A stretch of 64,000 nucleotides of DNA from an uncultured Collinsella sp. Its GTDB lineage: Bacteria; Actinomycetota; Coriobacteriia; Coriobacteriales; Coriobacteriaceae. The notes below the pieces were generated by a model that did no database searches, was not told the origin of the DNA, and was given only the letters and a program-made list of their open reading frames with translations. A program made the position numbers and the translations under genes. The DNA lies in contig CABRHH010000012.1 in the NCBI GenBank assembly GCA_902470695.1, positions 14,415 to 78,414 on the forward strand, read 5' to 3'. This document shows positions 1 through 7,972 of the stretch, one piece after another (positions within the stretch are counted from its first letter, which is position 1; every line of letters begins with the position of its first letter).

Positions 1-1
1 G

Positions 2-385
2 GTGGTTGCGCTCGGCGTGGTGTCCATGGCCGCGGCGCTGGTGGCTCGTTGGCGCTTCGCGGGCGTGCTCGCGGTGCCGTTGCTGTGGCTGGCACTGTCG
101 TATACGCCGGCGCTCGATGCGGTGATCGCCTTGTTGAATACTGCGGGCATGTCCTCGATCGCCGAATCGGTGCCGGCGTTCAGCCTGATGGCATACGTGG
201 ATACGCCTGCCTCATGGTATTCGTTTTTGGGTTTTGAGATGCTGGCGGACGCCGTCGTGATTGCGGCCGCAGCGCTCGCCGCGACGAGCTTTCCGCGCGC
301 TCTGCAGATGCGTTTGGCGTCCCGGTTGCCGGGCGCCGCCTGCATGCGGCGTGTTGTCCGGGCAGAAAGGGGAGGGCATGCGTGA
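2..385 (+). CDS. ABC-2 type transporter permease, 5'-truncated by window edge
   Basis: This frame is open from the window edge and codes for 127 residues of a hydrophobic protein with about three membrane segments, so only the C-terminal part of the gene is present. The GTG at position 2 is the first possible start in frame but probably not the real one. It overlaps the next permease gene (378-1535) by 8 bases, and an ATP-binding protein follows, so it is most likely the second membrane subunit of the same exporter. The substrate cannot be read from the sequence; exporters with two small permeases and one ATPase often handle antimicrobial peptides or lantibiotics. Confidence 0.6.
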   Translation: MVALGVVSMAAALVARWRFAGVLAVPLLWLALSYTPALDAVIALLNTAGMSSIAESVPAFSLMAYVDTPASWYSFLGFEMLADAVVIAAAALAATSFPRALQMRLASRLPGAACMRRVVRAERGGHA

Positions 386-1535
386 TGCAGATGATATCGG
401 GAGTGTGTGCGCTGCAGCGGGCGCCGGGGGTGCGTGCAGCGAGGGGCGCGTGCGGCCCATGCGGGAAGCGCCCTGCACCGGGTCCGCGCGCGACGCCGCC
501 CAGGTGGAGGCTGGATGCGTCGAGTTCCGCGCACGGGGTGCGTTCGTGCGGCTGCTCGTATTCGAGCTGCGCAGATTCCCAACTCCCGCGCGCATGTCCC
601 TGGCGCTTGTTGCCCTTGTGGCCATGGTGCTGCTTGCGCACAGCAACCTGCTGCAGCAGGCGGCGACGGCGTCTGTGCAGTCGGCAGGGGGCGCAGACGC
701 CGGCAACGTGAGCCTGACGGTATTCGATATGCTCTACCTCGCCTTCAACAGCCAGCTGATCGCAGGGGTGATGCTGCCGGCGGTGTGCGGCATGCTTTGC
801 GCCGACCTGATGGCGCGCGACCGCATGGACGGCATGCGGGCCCTGATTGCCTGCGAGGTTCGCAGCAAGGCCGCGTACGTTGCGGCGAAGCTGTCCGCTG
901 CTGCAGCGATCAGCTCCTTGTTCGTGCTCGCGTTCTCCTTTGCGTGCACGGTCGTATCTGGCCTGCTGCTGGGGCTTCCCGTTTCGCTTGCACCTCCGGC
1001 GTGGCTGGCGTCAACAGGACCGGCCGACAGCGTGTGGGGGCAATACGGGCTGATTCCGAGCACCTGGAACTACGCTGCCCTTATGGTTGGCCTGGTTGCG
1101 TGTGTCTGCGTGCTGGAGACCGTGCTGGCCTGGGCGGCGATGGCGCTGTGCGCCGCCGTGCGAACGCCGGGGGCGGCTCCGCTGATACCCGCGGCCTTCT
1201 ATGTCTTTGCGTCGCAGGTTGAGTCGCTGCTTACGAGCCTGGGCATTCTGGTGGGGGTCGATTCACTGACGACGACGGTGGGCTGGGTGACCGACCGCCT
1301 GTGCCTGGTGAACTACCGCCTGGGCGCTTCTCTTTTTCAGACGAGCGCCGGCGGTGCGTACCAGGGGGTCGCGACGGTTGCCGCAGATGTTGCCGCGCAC
1401 GAGTATCCCATCAACAGCTGGGCGAGTTTGGTGGCGATCATCGTGGCGCTTGCCTGTGTGTCGGTGGGATGGCTGCTCGTGCGGGAGCGCCGCGCGTGCC
1501 GGCGCGGGCCTATGGCGGAGTCGGGTGCAAAATGA
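378..1535 (+). CDS. ABC-2 type transporter permease
   Basis: The product is about 385 residues. A hydrophilic leader of about 70 residues is followed by about six membrane segments, starting near the stretch RMSLALVALVAMVLL. The ATG at 378 is preferred over an upstream in-frame ATG at 261 because a purine-rich Shine-Dalgarno (AGAAAGGGGAGGG) sits just before it and it overlaps the stop of the preceding permease. The 3' end shares ATGA with the ATPase gene, so the three genes are translationally coupled. By context it is the membrane subunit of an ABC exporter. The long, poorly conserved N-terminal leader is odd, and a start further downstream is possible. Confidence 0.7.
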   Translation: MRDADDIGSVCAAAGAGGACSEGRVRPMREAPCTGSARDAAQVEAGCVEFRARGAFVRLLVFELRRFPTPARMSLALVALVAMVLLAHSNLLQQAATASVQSAGGADAGNVSLTVFDMLYLAFNSQLIAGVMLPAVCGMLCADLMARDRMDGMRALIACEVRSKAAYVAAKLSAAAAISSLFVLAFSFACTVVSGLLLGLPVSLAPPAWLASTGPADSVWGQYGLIPSTWNYAALMVGLVACVCVLETVLAWAAMALCAAVRTPGAAPLIPAAFYVFASQVESLLTSLGILVGVDSLTTTVGWVTDRLCLVNYRLGASLFQTSAGGAYQGVATVAADVAAHEYPINSWASLVAIIVALACVSVGWLLVRERRACRRGPMAESGAK

Positions 1536-2326
1536 GAAAGATGGGAACGCATATGGTGAACGGTGGAGCGGCTGCGACCGCGGCGGAATCCAGTGGGTCT
1601 GCGGGCTTCGGCATCGACCTGCGCGGCGTGTCGGTGTCGTTTGGTGGGCGGACGGTTTTCGCAGAGGCTGACTTTTCTGCTGAACGGGGCGCGGTTGTGG
1701 GCCTCATGGGACCCAACGGCTCCGGAAAGAGCACGATGCTCAACATCCTGGCGGGCCTGGTGGTCCCTCAGCGCGGCGAGGGCCATGTGATGGGCTGTCG
1801 GCTGGGCGGCGCGCACCATGCGCCGTTTGGTATGATGTTTGAACACCCTCCCTTTGTCGAGCGGGCGTCGGGCCGCGATAACCTGATGCTGCTCTCGCGC
1901 CTCAAGGGGGTGCGGGATGCAGATACGTTTGTGCGGGCCGGCACCTGTATGCGGCGGGTTGGGCTCGACCCCGAGCGTACAGAGCCCGTTGCGTGCTATT
2001 CGCAGGGCATGCGGAAGCGCCTTGGCCTCGCGCAGGCGATGCTCGGGTCGCCCGCGCTCTATCTGCTCGATGAGCCCATGAACGGGCTGGATCCCCTCGG
2101 CGTCGTTGTCATGCGCGACTGCATCCGAACGCTTGCGGCGCGCGGGGCGATCGTGGTGGTGTCCAGCCATCTGCTCGATGAGCTGGAGCGGGTGTGCACG
2201 AAGGTGTATATGGTTCATGCGGGTGCAGTATCTCCGGTGGCGCTGGACGCGTGCGGGCCGGATGGGTTGGAACGGGTGTATGTGGACAACGTTTTGGGGA
2301 ACGCGACGGGGCACCGTGCCTTGTAG
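1532..2326 (+). CDS. ABC transporter ATP-binding protein (exporter type)
   Basis: This 264-residue ATPase carries Walker A (GPNGSGKS), a degenerate signature motif (YSQGMRKRLGLAQAM) and Walker B (LYLLDEPMNGLD), with the switch histidine in SSHLLDEL. The pattern fits the DRA/BcrA-like exporters that give antibiotic or lantibiotic self-resistance, but the substrate is unknown. The ATG at 1532 overlaps the upstream stop as ATGA; ATG 1553 is an alternative. It energises the permeases encoded immediately upstream. Its 3' end overlaps the probable GTG start of the next membrane-protein gene by 11 bases, which ties that gene to the same transcript. Confidence 0.85.
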   Translation: MRKMGTHMVNGGAAATAAESSGSAGFGIDLRGVSVSFGGRTVFAEADFSAERGAVVGLMGPNGSGKSTMLNILAGLVVPQRGEGHVMGCRLGGAHHAPFGMMFEHPPFVERASGRDNLMLLSRLKGVRDADTFVRAGTCMRRVGLDPERTEPVACYSQGMRKRLGLAQAMLGSPALYLLDEPMNGLDPLGVVVMRDCIRTLAARGAIVVVSSHLLDELERVCTKVYMVHAGAVSPVALDACGPDGLERVYVDNVLGNATGHRAL

Positions 2327-3152
2327 AGGCGCGGCGCGCACACGTCTGCGTGCGGTGCTTGTTCGCGCGAGTGTCTTCATCGGCTTCGTTGCGGTGAGCG
2401 GGCTTCTGTGGTGGGCCGTCGTGCCGGTCCCGCAGAACCTGCTGGCGATTGCGTTTGGCGGAGGTTGGCACGATGCGTACCTGCTTGTTCGAGGTGCTGT
2501 AGGCACCGCGGCGCTTGCGGTGTCGGTCTGCTTGGTGTGTTTTCCGCGTGCGCGAACGGCGCTGGTGCGCGCGATGATGCGCCGCTCGGAAAGCGACGAG
2601 GCCCGGACAGCTCGCTATCTCGACATCCTTCCACGAAGCTCGATGCCGATGCTGGTGTCGGCGGTGCTGGGTGCCGCCCTGGTGGTTGCGGGGTATGCGC
2701 TGACGACGTCGTGGATCCGGCTGGAGACGAGCGGCGCGGCGGCATGGGCGGCGGGGGTGCTCCCCGTTGGTCCCGGTTGGGCCGCTGCCTGCGTGGTCGC
2801 GGTGTGCGCAGGGGCGGTCGGCTGCTTTTGCATCGTCGAGTGCCTGCCGGGTCTTGCAGCCGCGGCGATCGGTTTGGGCGCAGTCGCTCTGTGCGCCCTC
2901 GGCCCGCTCTCGTGCGGACCCAACATGGTTTCGCTTGCGCTTTCGCTGCTGCTCGGCGTGCAGCTGGTGGGTGCGGTTGCTGCGGGTTGGCGCGACGTTG
3001 CGACGGCGCTTCGGGCGCTCGTCGCACTCGAGCTGGCGCCCGTGCTCGCACTTGCCTCCGGCGCGGTGGCGTTCATCTTGCGCGCGGTGGTCCCCGATAC
3101 GGAGATGGGTGCGCATCGGCCGTTCGTTCTGCTGCTCGCGATGAGCGGATGA
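2316..3152 (+). CDS. Membrane sensor domain, possibly the severed first half of a LuxR-type regulator
   Basis: The 278-residue product has about six membrane helices and no other recognisable domain. A GTG at 2316, inside the end of the ATPase gene and preceded by GACGGGG, is the likely start. The TGA at 3150-3152 interrupts what looks like a last helix: the residues before it (FVLLLAMSG) and those read in the same frame after it (ALAALAARAM) join smoothly and lead straight into a LuxR helix-turn-helix about 40 residues later. It may therefore be the membrane half of a membrane-LuxR regulator broken by one nonsense codon. It could also be a genuine separate protein. Confidence 0.55.
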   Translation: MPCRGAARTRLRAVLVRASVFIGFVAVSGLLWWAVVPVPQNLLAIAFGGGWHDAYLLVRGAVGTAALAVSVCLVCFPRARTALVRAMMRRSESDEARTARYLDILPRSSMPMLVSAVLGAALVVAGYALTTSWIRLETSGAAAWAAGVLPVGPGWAAACVVAVCAGAVGCFCIVECLPGLAAAAIGLGAVALCALGPLSCGPNMVSLALSLLLGVQLVGAVAAGWRDVATALRALVALELAPVLALASGAVAFILRAVVPDTEMGAHRPFVLLLAMSG

Positions 3153-3179
3153 GCGCTTGCGGCGCTCGCGGCCCGCGCC

Positions 3180-5246
3180 ATGCGTGCGCGGGGGCAGCGA
3201 GCGGGGGATAGGGACGCGGGGCGGTCTTGCCAGGGAGCAGCGGGCCGTCGGGACAGCCGGGCGTCGGCGTGCTCGTTCGAGGTCCCGGAGGCGTGCGGGC
3301 TGTCGGAGCGCGAGCGGTCGGTGATGCTGGGGAGCCTGCAGGGCAGGTCGTTGGCGCAGCTTGCGCAAGAGCTCGGCGTTTCCCGATCGACTGCGGGCAC
3401 CTATCGGCTGCGCGCCTATACGAAGCTCGGGGTCGAATCCCTGGAAGGTGCGCGTGCGCTGCTTGGAGCTGAGGGGCCGCACGAAGCAGGTGCGTCTGGG
3501 GCATCGGTGGGCAAGCTGGGCAGCACGAAGGGCCTGATGGCATCCCCAGTGGCGGTGGACGAGCCGGGCGGCGCGGTGGATTCGGCGATGTTCCCGGCAC
3601 CGGTGGGCGAGCAAGGCAGAACGGTGGATTCGACATCATCCCCGATGGCGTCTGCGGTCGTCCGCTTCATGGACCGTGTTGCTGCGAGCGGAGGATGGGT
3701 TGCCTGGTTCGTGCTTGCTGGCGTCCTGCTCGCTCCCTGGTGCGGATCGCGCGTCTGGTTGCTCGCCGATGCCTGGCGTGCGCTGCCGTCGGCGGTTCTG
3801 GTTGTTGTGACAGGCTATCTGGTGCTCGGCGGCGCTGTCCCGTCCGCGCGGCCGAGTCGATGCGTGAGCGCGGCGGGGGCCGCGTGCACGGCGCTGCTCG
3901 CGCTCCTGGTGCCCGTGCTGCCGGGAGGGCATGCTGCCGCCAGCGAGCTGCCTGTTCTGTTCGATTTCGTATTGGCGGCGGCGCTCGTCTTCGGCCTGTC
4001 TGCCCTCGCGGGGCGGGGAATGCGAGCGGATCGGGCTTTGGTGCCGCATGCGTGCGCGGCTGCCGGGGCGTGCGTGGCGTCGTCCGCTGTTGCGGGACTC
4101 TACCTGGCTGTGATCGCGGTTGCAGCGTGTGCGCTCGCAGCGGCATGCGTTTGGTGCGCCGTGGCTGGGCCTGGCGAGGAGGCGGCACGAGATGGCCGGC
4201 CGGTGCAGGTCGCGGGGCAAGTGCTGGGTGCGGGTCGCGCGCGGGTCGGTGCGCCGAAGCGTGGCGGCGATCAGGTGCTGGCTGATGAGCCGCAGCAGAC
4301 CGCCGGCTCGGCACGCGCCGGTGCACTGAAGCGTGGCGACGACTCTGCGCTGGCTGATGCGCCGAAGCGTGGCGGCGCACGTGCGGAACAGGTCCTGCCG
4401 GTGCTGGAAGGCGTCGGTTTTGTCCCACATGGCGGGCAGGTCATCTGCCTTGTTGGGGGTTTGTCGGCGTGGGGGTGGGGACTGTATCAGGCGGGCGCCT
4501 GCACCCTGGTCGAAGCCTCCAGCGCATCGCGCATGCCGCCTGCGGTGGCTGCATGCGTGGTGGTTGCCTTCGTATACGCCGCCTGTCTGATGTGGGCGTG
4601 CCGACGGGATTTGTCTCGAGCTCCCAAGCGTGCCTGGCTTGCTGTTTCCCTTGTGGGCGGCACGGCTCTGTGCTGCCTGTGGGCAACCGGTGGCTCGGGC
4701 GCGGCGGCACCGCTGGCCCAGGCGCTGTCGACGGCTCCCATGCTTGTTCTTGCGGGCACGGCCTTCGAAATGCTTGCGGCGTTTCGTGCGGCGCACCGCT
4801 GCGCCTCGTTTGGGTTCGCGATGCCAACGTTGCTGCTTACCGTGTTTGCCGTGTGGTGTTGCGGTCCATTCATCGCGATGGTCGCGCGCGATGGGTTTGC
4901 AGGTGGCGATTGGGCTGCTGCGGCGGTTGTCGCGGCGGGAGGAATGCTGGGGGCTGTCAGCTTGAACAGCATATGGCGCACCTTGCACAAGCGGGCGGCG
5001 CTGCGTGCGGCGGGGTTGCGGGCGGTCGAGAGGGCACTGCGGAAGGCGGGGCTCACGCAGATGGAGGCGCGCGTGGCTGCGCTGCTGTGCACGGGCCGTG
5101 CGGCGCGCGAAGTTGCCGCCGAGCTGTTCATCGAGCCCTCGACCGTTCGGTCTCACACGAGGCGCGCCTATGCAAAGCTCTCGGTCCACACGCGAGGCGA
5201 GCTCGAGATTGCCGCTGCGGCGCTCGTGCGCGAACACGCCCGCTAA
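3180..5246 (+). CDS. Membrane regulator with two LuxR helix-turn-helix domains
   Basis: The 688-residue product contains an N-terminal LuxR-type HTH (about residues 40-92, with LGVSRSTAGTYRLRAYTKLG), a long membrane region with about eight to ten helices (about 165-600), and a C-terminal LuxR HTH (about 620-688, with LFIEPSTVRSHTRRAYAKL). A degenerate hydrophilic linker at about 350-400 repeats the motif GAPKRGGD. Membrane proteins with one C-terminal LuxR HTH are common in Coriobacteriia; two HTH domains in one chain are unusual. The frame is open back to the TGA at 3150, so the first HTH may originally have closed the upstream membrane protein. The ATG at 3180 has no strong Shine-Dalgarno. 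It probably regulates the adjacent exporter genes. Confidence 0.7.
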   Translation: MRARGQRAGDRDAGRSCQGAAGRRDSRASACSFEVPEACGLSERERSVMLGSLQGRSLAQLAQELGVSRSTAGTYRLRAYTKLGVESLEGARALLGAEGPHEAGASGASVGKLGSTKGLMASPVAVDEPGGAVDSAMFPAPVGEQGRTVDSTSSPMASAVVRFMDRVAASGGWVAWFVLAGVLLAPWCGSRVWLLADAWRALPSAVLVVVTGYLVLGGAVPSARPSRCVSAAGAACTALLALLVPVLPGGHAAASELPVLFDFVLAAALVFGLSALAGRGMRADRALVPHACAAAGACVASSAVAGLYLAVIAVAACALAAACVWCAVAGPGEEAARDGRPVQVAGQVLGAGRARVGAPKRGGDQVLADEPQQTAGSARAGALKRGDDSALADAPKRGGARAEQVLPVLEGVGFVPHGGQVICLVGGLSAWGWGLYQAGACTLVEASSASRMPPAVAACVVVAFVYAACLMWACRRDLSRAPKRAWLAVSLVGGTALCCLWATGGSGAAAPLAQALSTAPMLVLAGTAFEMLAAFRAAHRCASFGFAMPTLLLTVFAVWCCGPFIAMVARDGFAGGDWAAAAVVAAGGMLGAVSLNSIWRTLHKRAALRAAGLRAVERALRKAGLTQMEARVAALLCTGRAAREVAAELFIEPSTVRSHTRRAYAKLSVHTRGELEIAAAALVREHAR

Positions 5247-5372
5247 GCGCCGATCGGCGGCAGGCGGCGCGGAGCGTGGGTTTCAGTCAAAGGCGCGCGC
5301 GGTGCCGCAGCGCCGACGCAGCGCCGACGCGATGCGTCGTCCTCCGCCGGGCAGGAGTTTCTGCGCCGCTCC

Positions 5373-6340
5373 GTCCATCGGTGGGAAGTTGCCGTGCTGC
5401 ACCGACCGCTGGCGGGAAGCAGCCGTGCCGTTCGTCCGCTGGCGAGAGGTCCCGTGCCGCTTGCCCGTCGGTGGGAAGTCGCCGTGCCGCTTGCCCGTTG
5501 GAAAATGTTACCGCGTGGTTTGTCCATCGACGAAACGTCACCGCGTCGTTTGGCCATCCAGGCGGCATTTTCGGCCCCAGACGGACAGAGCCCGAACCCG
5601 AGTTCCCTGGATGGACGGGAGACGAACCCGAGTTTCCTGGACGGCCGCAATCCGAACCCCGGTTTTCTGGATGGCCGCAGTCCGCACCCGTGTTTCGCCC
5701 CGTGGCCCTGGACGGACACAATCCGAACCCAAGTTTCGCCCCGGGACCCTGGATGGACGCAGCCCGAACCCAAGTTTTGCCCTAGGGCTCCGGATGGCCG
5801 GAAGGCGAACCCAGGTTTCGTCTCGGGTTGTTCGATGGCCGAAACCCGAACCCGGCTTTCGGCTCGGAGTCCCGGATGGACGAAGCCCGAACCCGAGTTG
5901 CGTGCCGGGGCCCTGGACGGCCGGAATCCGGGCCTGGTTCTCTGGATGGCCGGGATGCGAACCCTGGTTGAGCCTCGGGGTGTCCGATGGCGAAACCTTA
6001 CCGCGTCTTTTGGCCATCGGTGAAACGTCACCGCGTCGTTTGGCCATCCAGGCGGCTTTTTCGGCCCCAGACGGACGGAACCCGAACCCGAGTTTCCTGG
6101 ACGGCCGGATTCCGAACCCAAGTTGTGCTCCGGGGCCTTGGATGGACGGGAGACGAACCCAGGTTGCGCCCCGGAGCCCCGGACGGACACAATCCGCACC
6201 CGTGTTCCGCCCCGGGGCCCCGGACGGACACAATCCGGACCCGTGTTTCGCTTCGGGGCCTTGGATGGACGGAATCCGAACCCAGGCTTCGTCCCGGCTC
6301 CCTGGATGGCCGGCGCACGAACCCCCGCCTGCGCCCCGAG
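5373..6340 (+). repeat. Repeat array 1: two cores with outward 30/41-bp units
   Basis: This fills most of the 1.5-kb gap between the LuxR gene and the PTS leader. Six 30-bp units at 5373-5552 (type GCCATCGGTGAAACGTCACC) lead into a 35-bp core at 5552-5586. Units of the opposite orientation follow to about 5985 (type GGATGGACGGAATCCGAACC), either 30 or 41 bp long. A second core with the same left-arm units lies at 6042-6076, followed by more right-arm units to about 6340. The 41-bp units carry an extra 11 bp (GCCCCGGGGCC) and shift the reading frame, so the long open frames here are not genes. From 6400 to 6510 a shorter C-rich repeat of CCGAACCCCCGACC type follows. Confidence 0.9.
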
Positions 6341-6660
6341 GTCGGCGGGTCCCGAGGCGGCTGCGGTCAGAGCTTCAATTCAGCGCCGGTCCTCAAATGG
6401 CAAGCCCGAACTCCGAACCCCCGACCTTCCCCGAACCCCGGCTCAGCCCTAAGCCTCAAATGCCGAACCCCGACTCCCGAACCCCCGACCCTCGAACCCC
6501 CCGAGCACCGAGTCTTGCCCGCCCGCACCGGCAGCACGGTCCCTTGCACCCTCCAGCAAGCCGGACACCTACCGTTCACCGACAAATAGCTGCCGTTCAC
6601 GGAAAAATATCGGCACATGGGGTATCATCTTCACGGTGTCGATACACTTGCACCTGTCGC

Positions 6661-6756
6661 AAGGTTGTTACTCTTCGGGAGGCATCACTTGTGCAAGGAC
6701 ATTCGGGGGTCTCGAGGCCACCGGTTCGCGCGCAGTGATGTTCCGAGGAGTTTTTT
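6661..6756 (+). promoter_or_regulatory. RAT-type antiterminator site overlapping a terminator, licT leader
   Basis: Positions 6661-6690 (GGTTGTTACT, a CTTCGG loop, then GGAGGCATCACTT) resemble the ribonucleic antiterminator site of BglG/LicT/SacY proteins. Within it, CTCTTCGG (6671-6678) and CATCACT (6683-6689) can pair with AGTGATG (6734-6740) and CCGAGGAG (6743-6750), followed by six T (6751-6756). This gives an intrinsic terminator whose 5' arm lies in the RAT. Binding of LicT to the RAT would release the terminator. The terminator's 3' arm also contains the Shine-Dalgarno CCGAGGAG of licT itself, so the structure would control translation as well. Confidence 0.75.
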
Positions 6757-6757
6757 C

Positions 6758-7594
6758 ATGCTCATCCTGAAGAAGATCAACAACAACGTCGCACTCGCCG
6801 CCAGTGACGCGGGCGAGGAGATCGTGGTCTTTGGACGAGGCGTTGGCTTTCCCGCCATGCCCTATGAGCTCAGGGACGAGTCGGTCATCCAGCGCGTGTT
6901 CGCAAGCGTTGACGAAAAGCTCCTGGGCGCGCTGCAGTCCATCTCCGACGAGGTGCTGCTGGCGGCCTCGGACATCGTGGCGCTGGCCGGCGAGACCCTC
7001 GATTGCAAGCTCTCTTCGAATCTGCTGGTGAGCCTGGCAGACCATATCCAATACGCCATTGAGCGCCAGGGCAGCGGCATCGCCATCGAGAACCCGCTGT
7101 CGCACGAGGTCGCCTTCGTCTACCCGCGCGAGCGCGAGCTCGGCGATCGGGGTTTGGCCATCGTGGCGGCGCGCACCGGCGTGGAGCTGCCGGCATGCGA
7201 GGCCACCTCGATCGCGCTCCACCTGGTGAATGCCGAGGTCGACGGCATGGGCAGCGCTGAGGACATGGACCTGGTGATGAAAAGCACCGTCGCGCTCGAG
7301 CGCATCACCCAGATCGTCGAGGAGCAGCTGGGCTCGCCGCTCGACCGCACCTCCTATGCCTACGTGCGCTTCGTGGCGCACCTGCGGTTTCTGATCCGCC
7401 GTCTTATGCGCGGCGGCTGCAAGCAAACCGAGAATTCCTCGCTGTTCCGCCAGGCCGCTCGCGATTTCCCGGACGCTTACCGGTGCGCGGCGGGCATCAA
7501 CGAGTACCTCAAGAAATCTTACAAGTGGAATTGCTCGGACGAGGAGCTGCTGTATCTGATGATGCACGTGAACCGCCTGAGATCGAGCGACTGA
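6758..7594 (+). CDS. licT: BglG/LicT-family transcriptional antiterminator
   Basis: This 278-residue RNA-binding regulator begins with a CAT domain (MLILKKINNNVALA, about 1-55), followed by two PRD domains. PRD histidines are visible in LADHIQYA, ALHLVNA, VAHLRFLIRR and LMMHVNRL, where the PTS phosphorylates this family. ATG 6758 is chosen because the CAT domain starts exactly there and CCGAGGAG lies 7 bases upstream; the frame extends further 5' without homology. The gene precedes the EIIBC, EIIA and HPr genes, so it probably allows their transcription when the cognate sugar is present. Its own leader has a RAT/terminator, which implies autoregulation. The sugar is not certain (beta-glucosides are likely). 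Confidence 0.92.
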   Translation: MLILKKINNNVALAASDAGEEIVVFGRGVGFPAMPYELRDESVIQRVFASVDEKLLGALQSISDEVLLAASDIVALAGETLDCKLSSNLLVSLADHIQYAIERQGSGIAIENPLSHEVAFVYPRERELGDRGLAIVAARTGVELPACEATSIALHLVNAEVDGMGSAEDMDLVMKSTVALERITQIVEEQLGSPLDRTSYAYVRFVAHLRFLIRRLMRGGCKQTENSSLFRQAARDFPDAYRCAAGINEYLKKSYKWNCSDEELLYLMMHVNRLRSSD

Positions 7595-7756
7595 GGTCGT
7601 CCGGCGACTGAGGCCCCGGCGATCGAGACCGACCGGCGACTGAGACCGCCCGGTCGCGCTCGGGCGGCGGTGCCTCTCGGCGCTCGACACCCGGCAGTGA
7701 CGCAGCGGGGCGCTCCAGCGCCTTCGGCACCTGGGCCTCGGGCGTCGAAGGCCCAA

Positions 7757-7832
7757 ACGCCCCGATCCCGGCCGATGTCGACGCGTCATCGTAGACGCCC
7801 CGATCCCGGCCGATGTCGGCGCGCCCTCGTAA
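7757..7832 (+). repeat. Two tandem 38-bp copies in licT-EIIBC gap
   Basis: The 378-base gap between licT and the EIIBC gene contains two near-identical 38-bp copies starting at 7757 and 7795 (both begin ACGCCCCGATCCCGGCCGAT). Just after licT (7590-7650) there are imperfect repeats of CGACTGAGGCC type. No RAT, terminator or gene is visible in this gap, so it is unclear whether EIIBC is read from the licT transcript or from its own promoter. Confidence 0.7.
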
Positions 7833-7972
7833 CGCCATCTGGCAACCCACCCGCCGGCCGCAGCCTGCCGGCACCCTCAAATCCCATCGGTGTTTATCCG
7901 CCCGGCCGTATGGCCAGGTGGCAGACATAGTGCGCCTCGCGCACGTAAGGTAGTCTATCGGAAAGGAAGATC

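Noticed and set aside
5005..6738. 577-codon open frame through array 1, and similar long frames in the other arrays
   Set aside because: They follow repeat composition, begin inside other genes, lack Shine-Dalgarno sites, and the 41-bp units shift frame.
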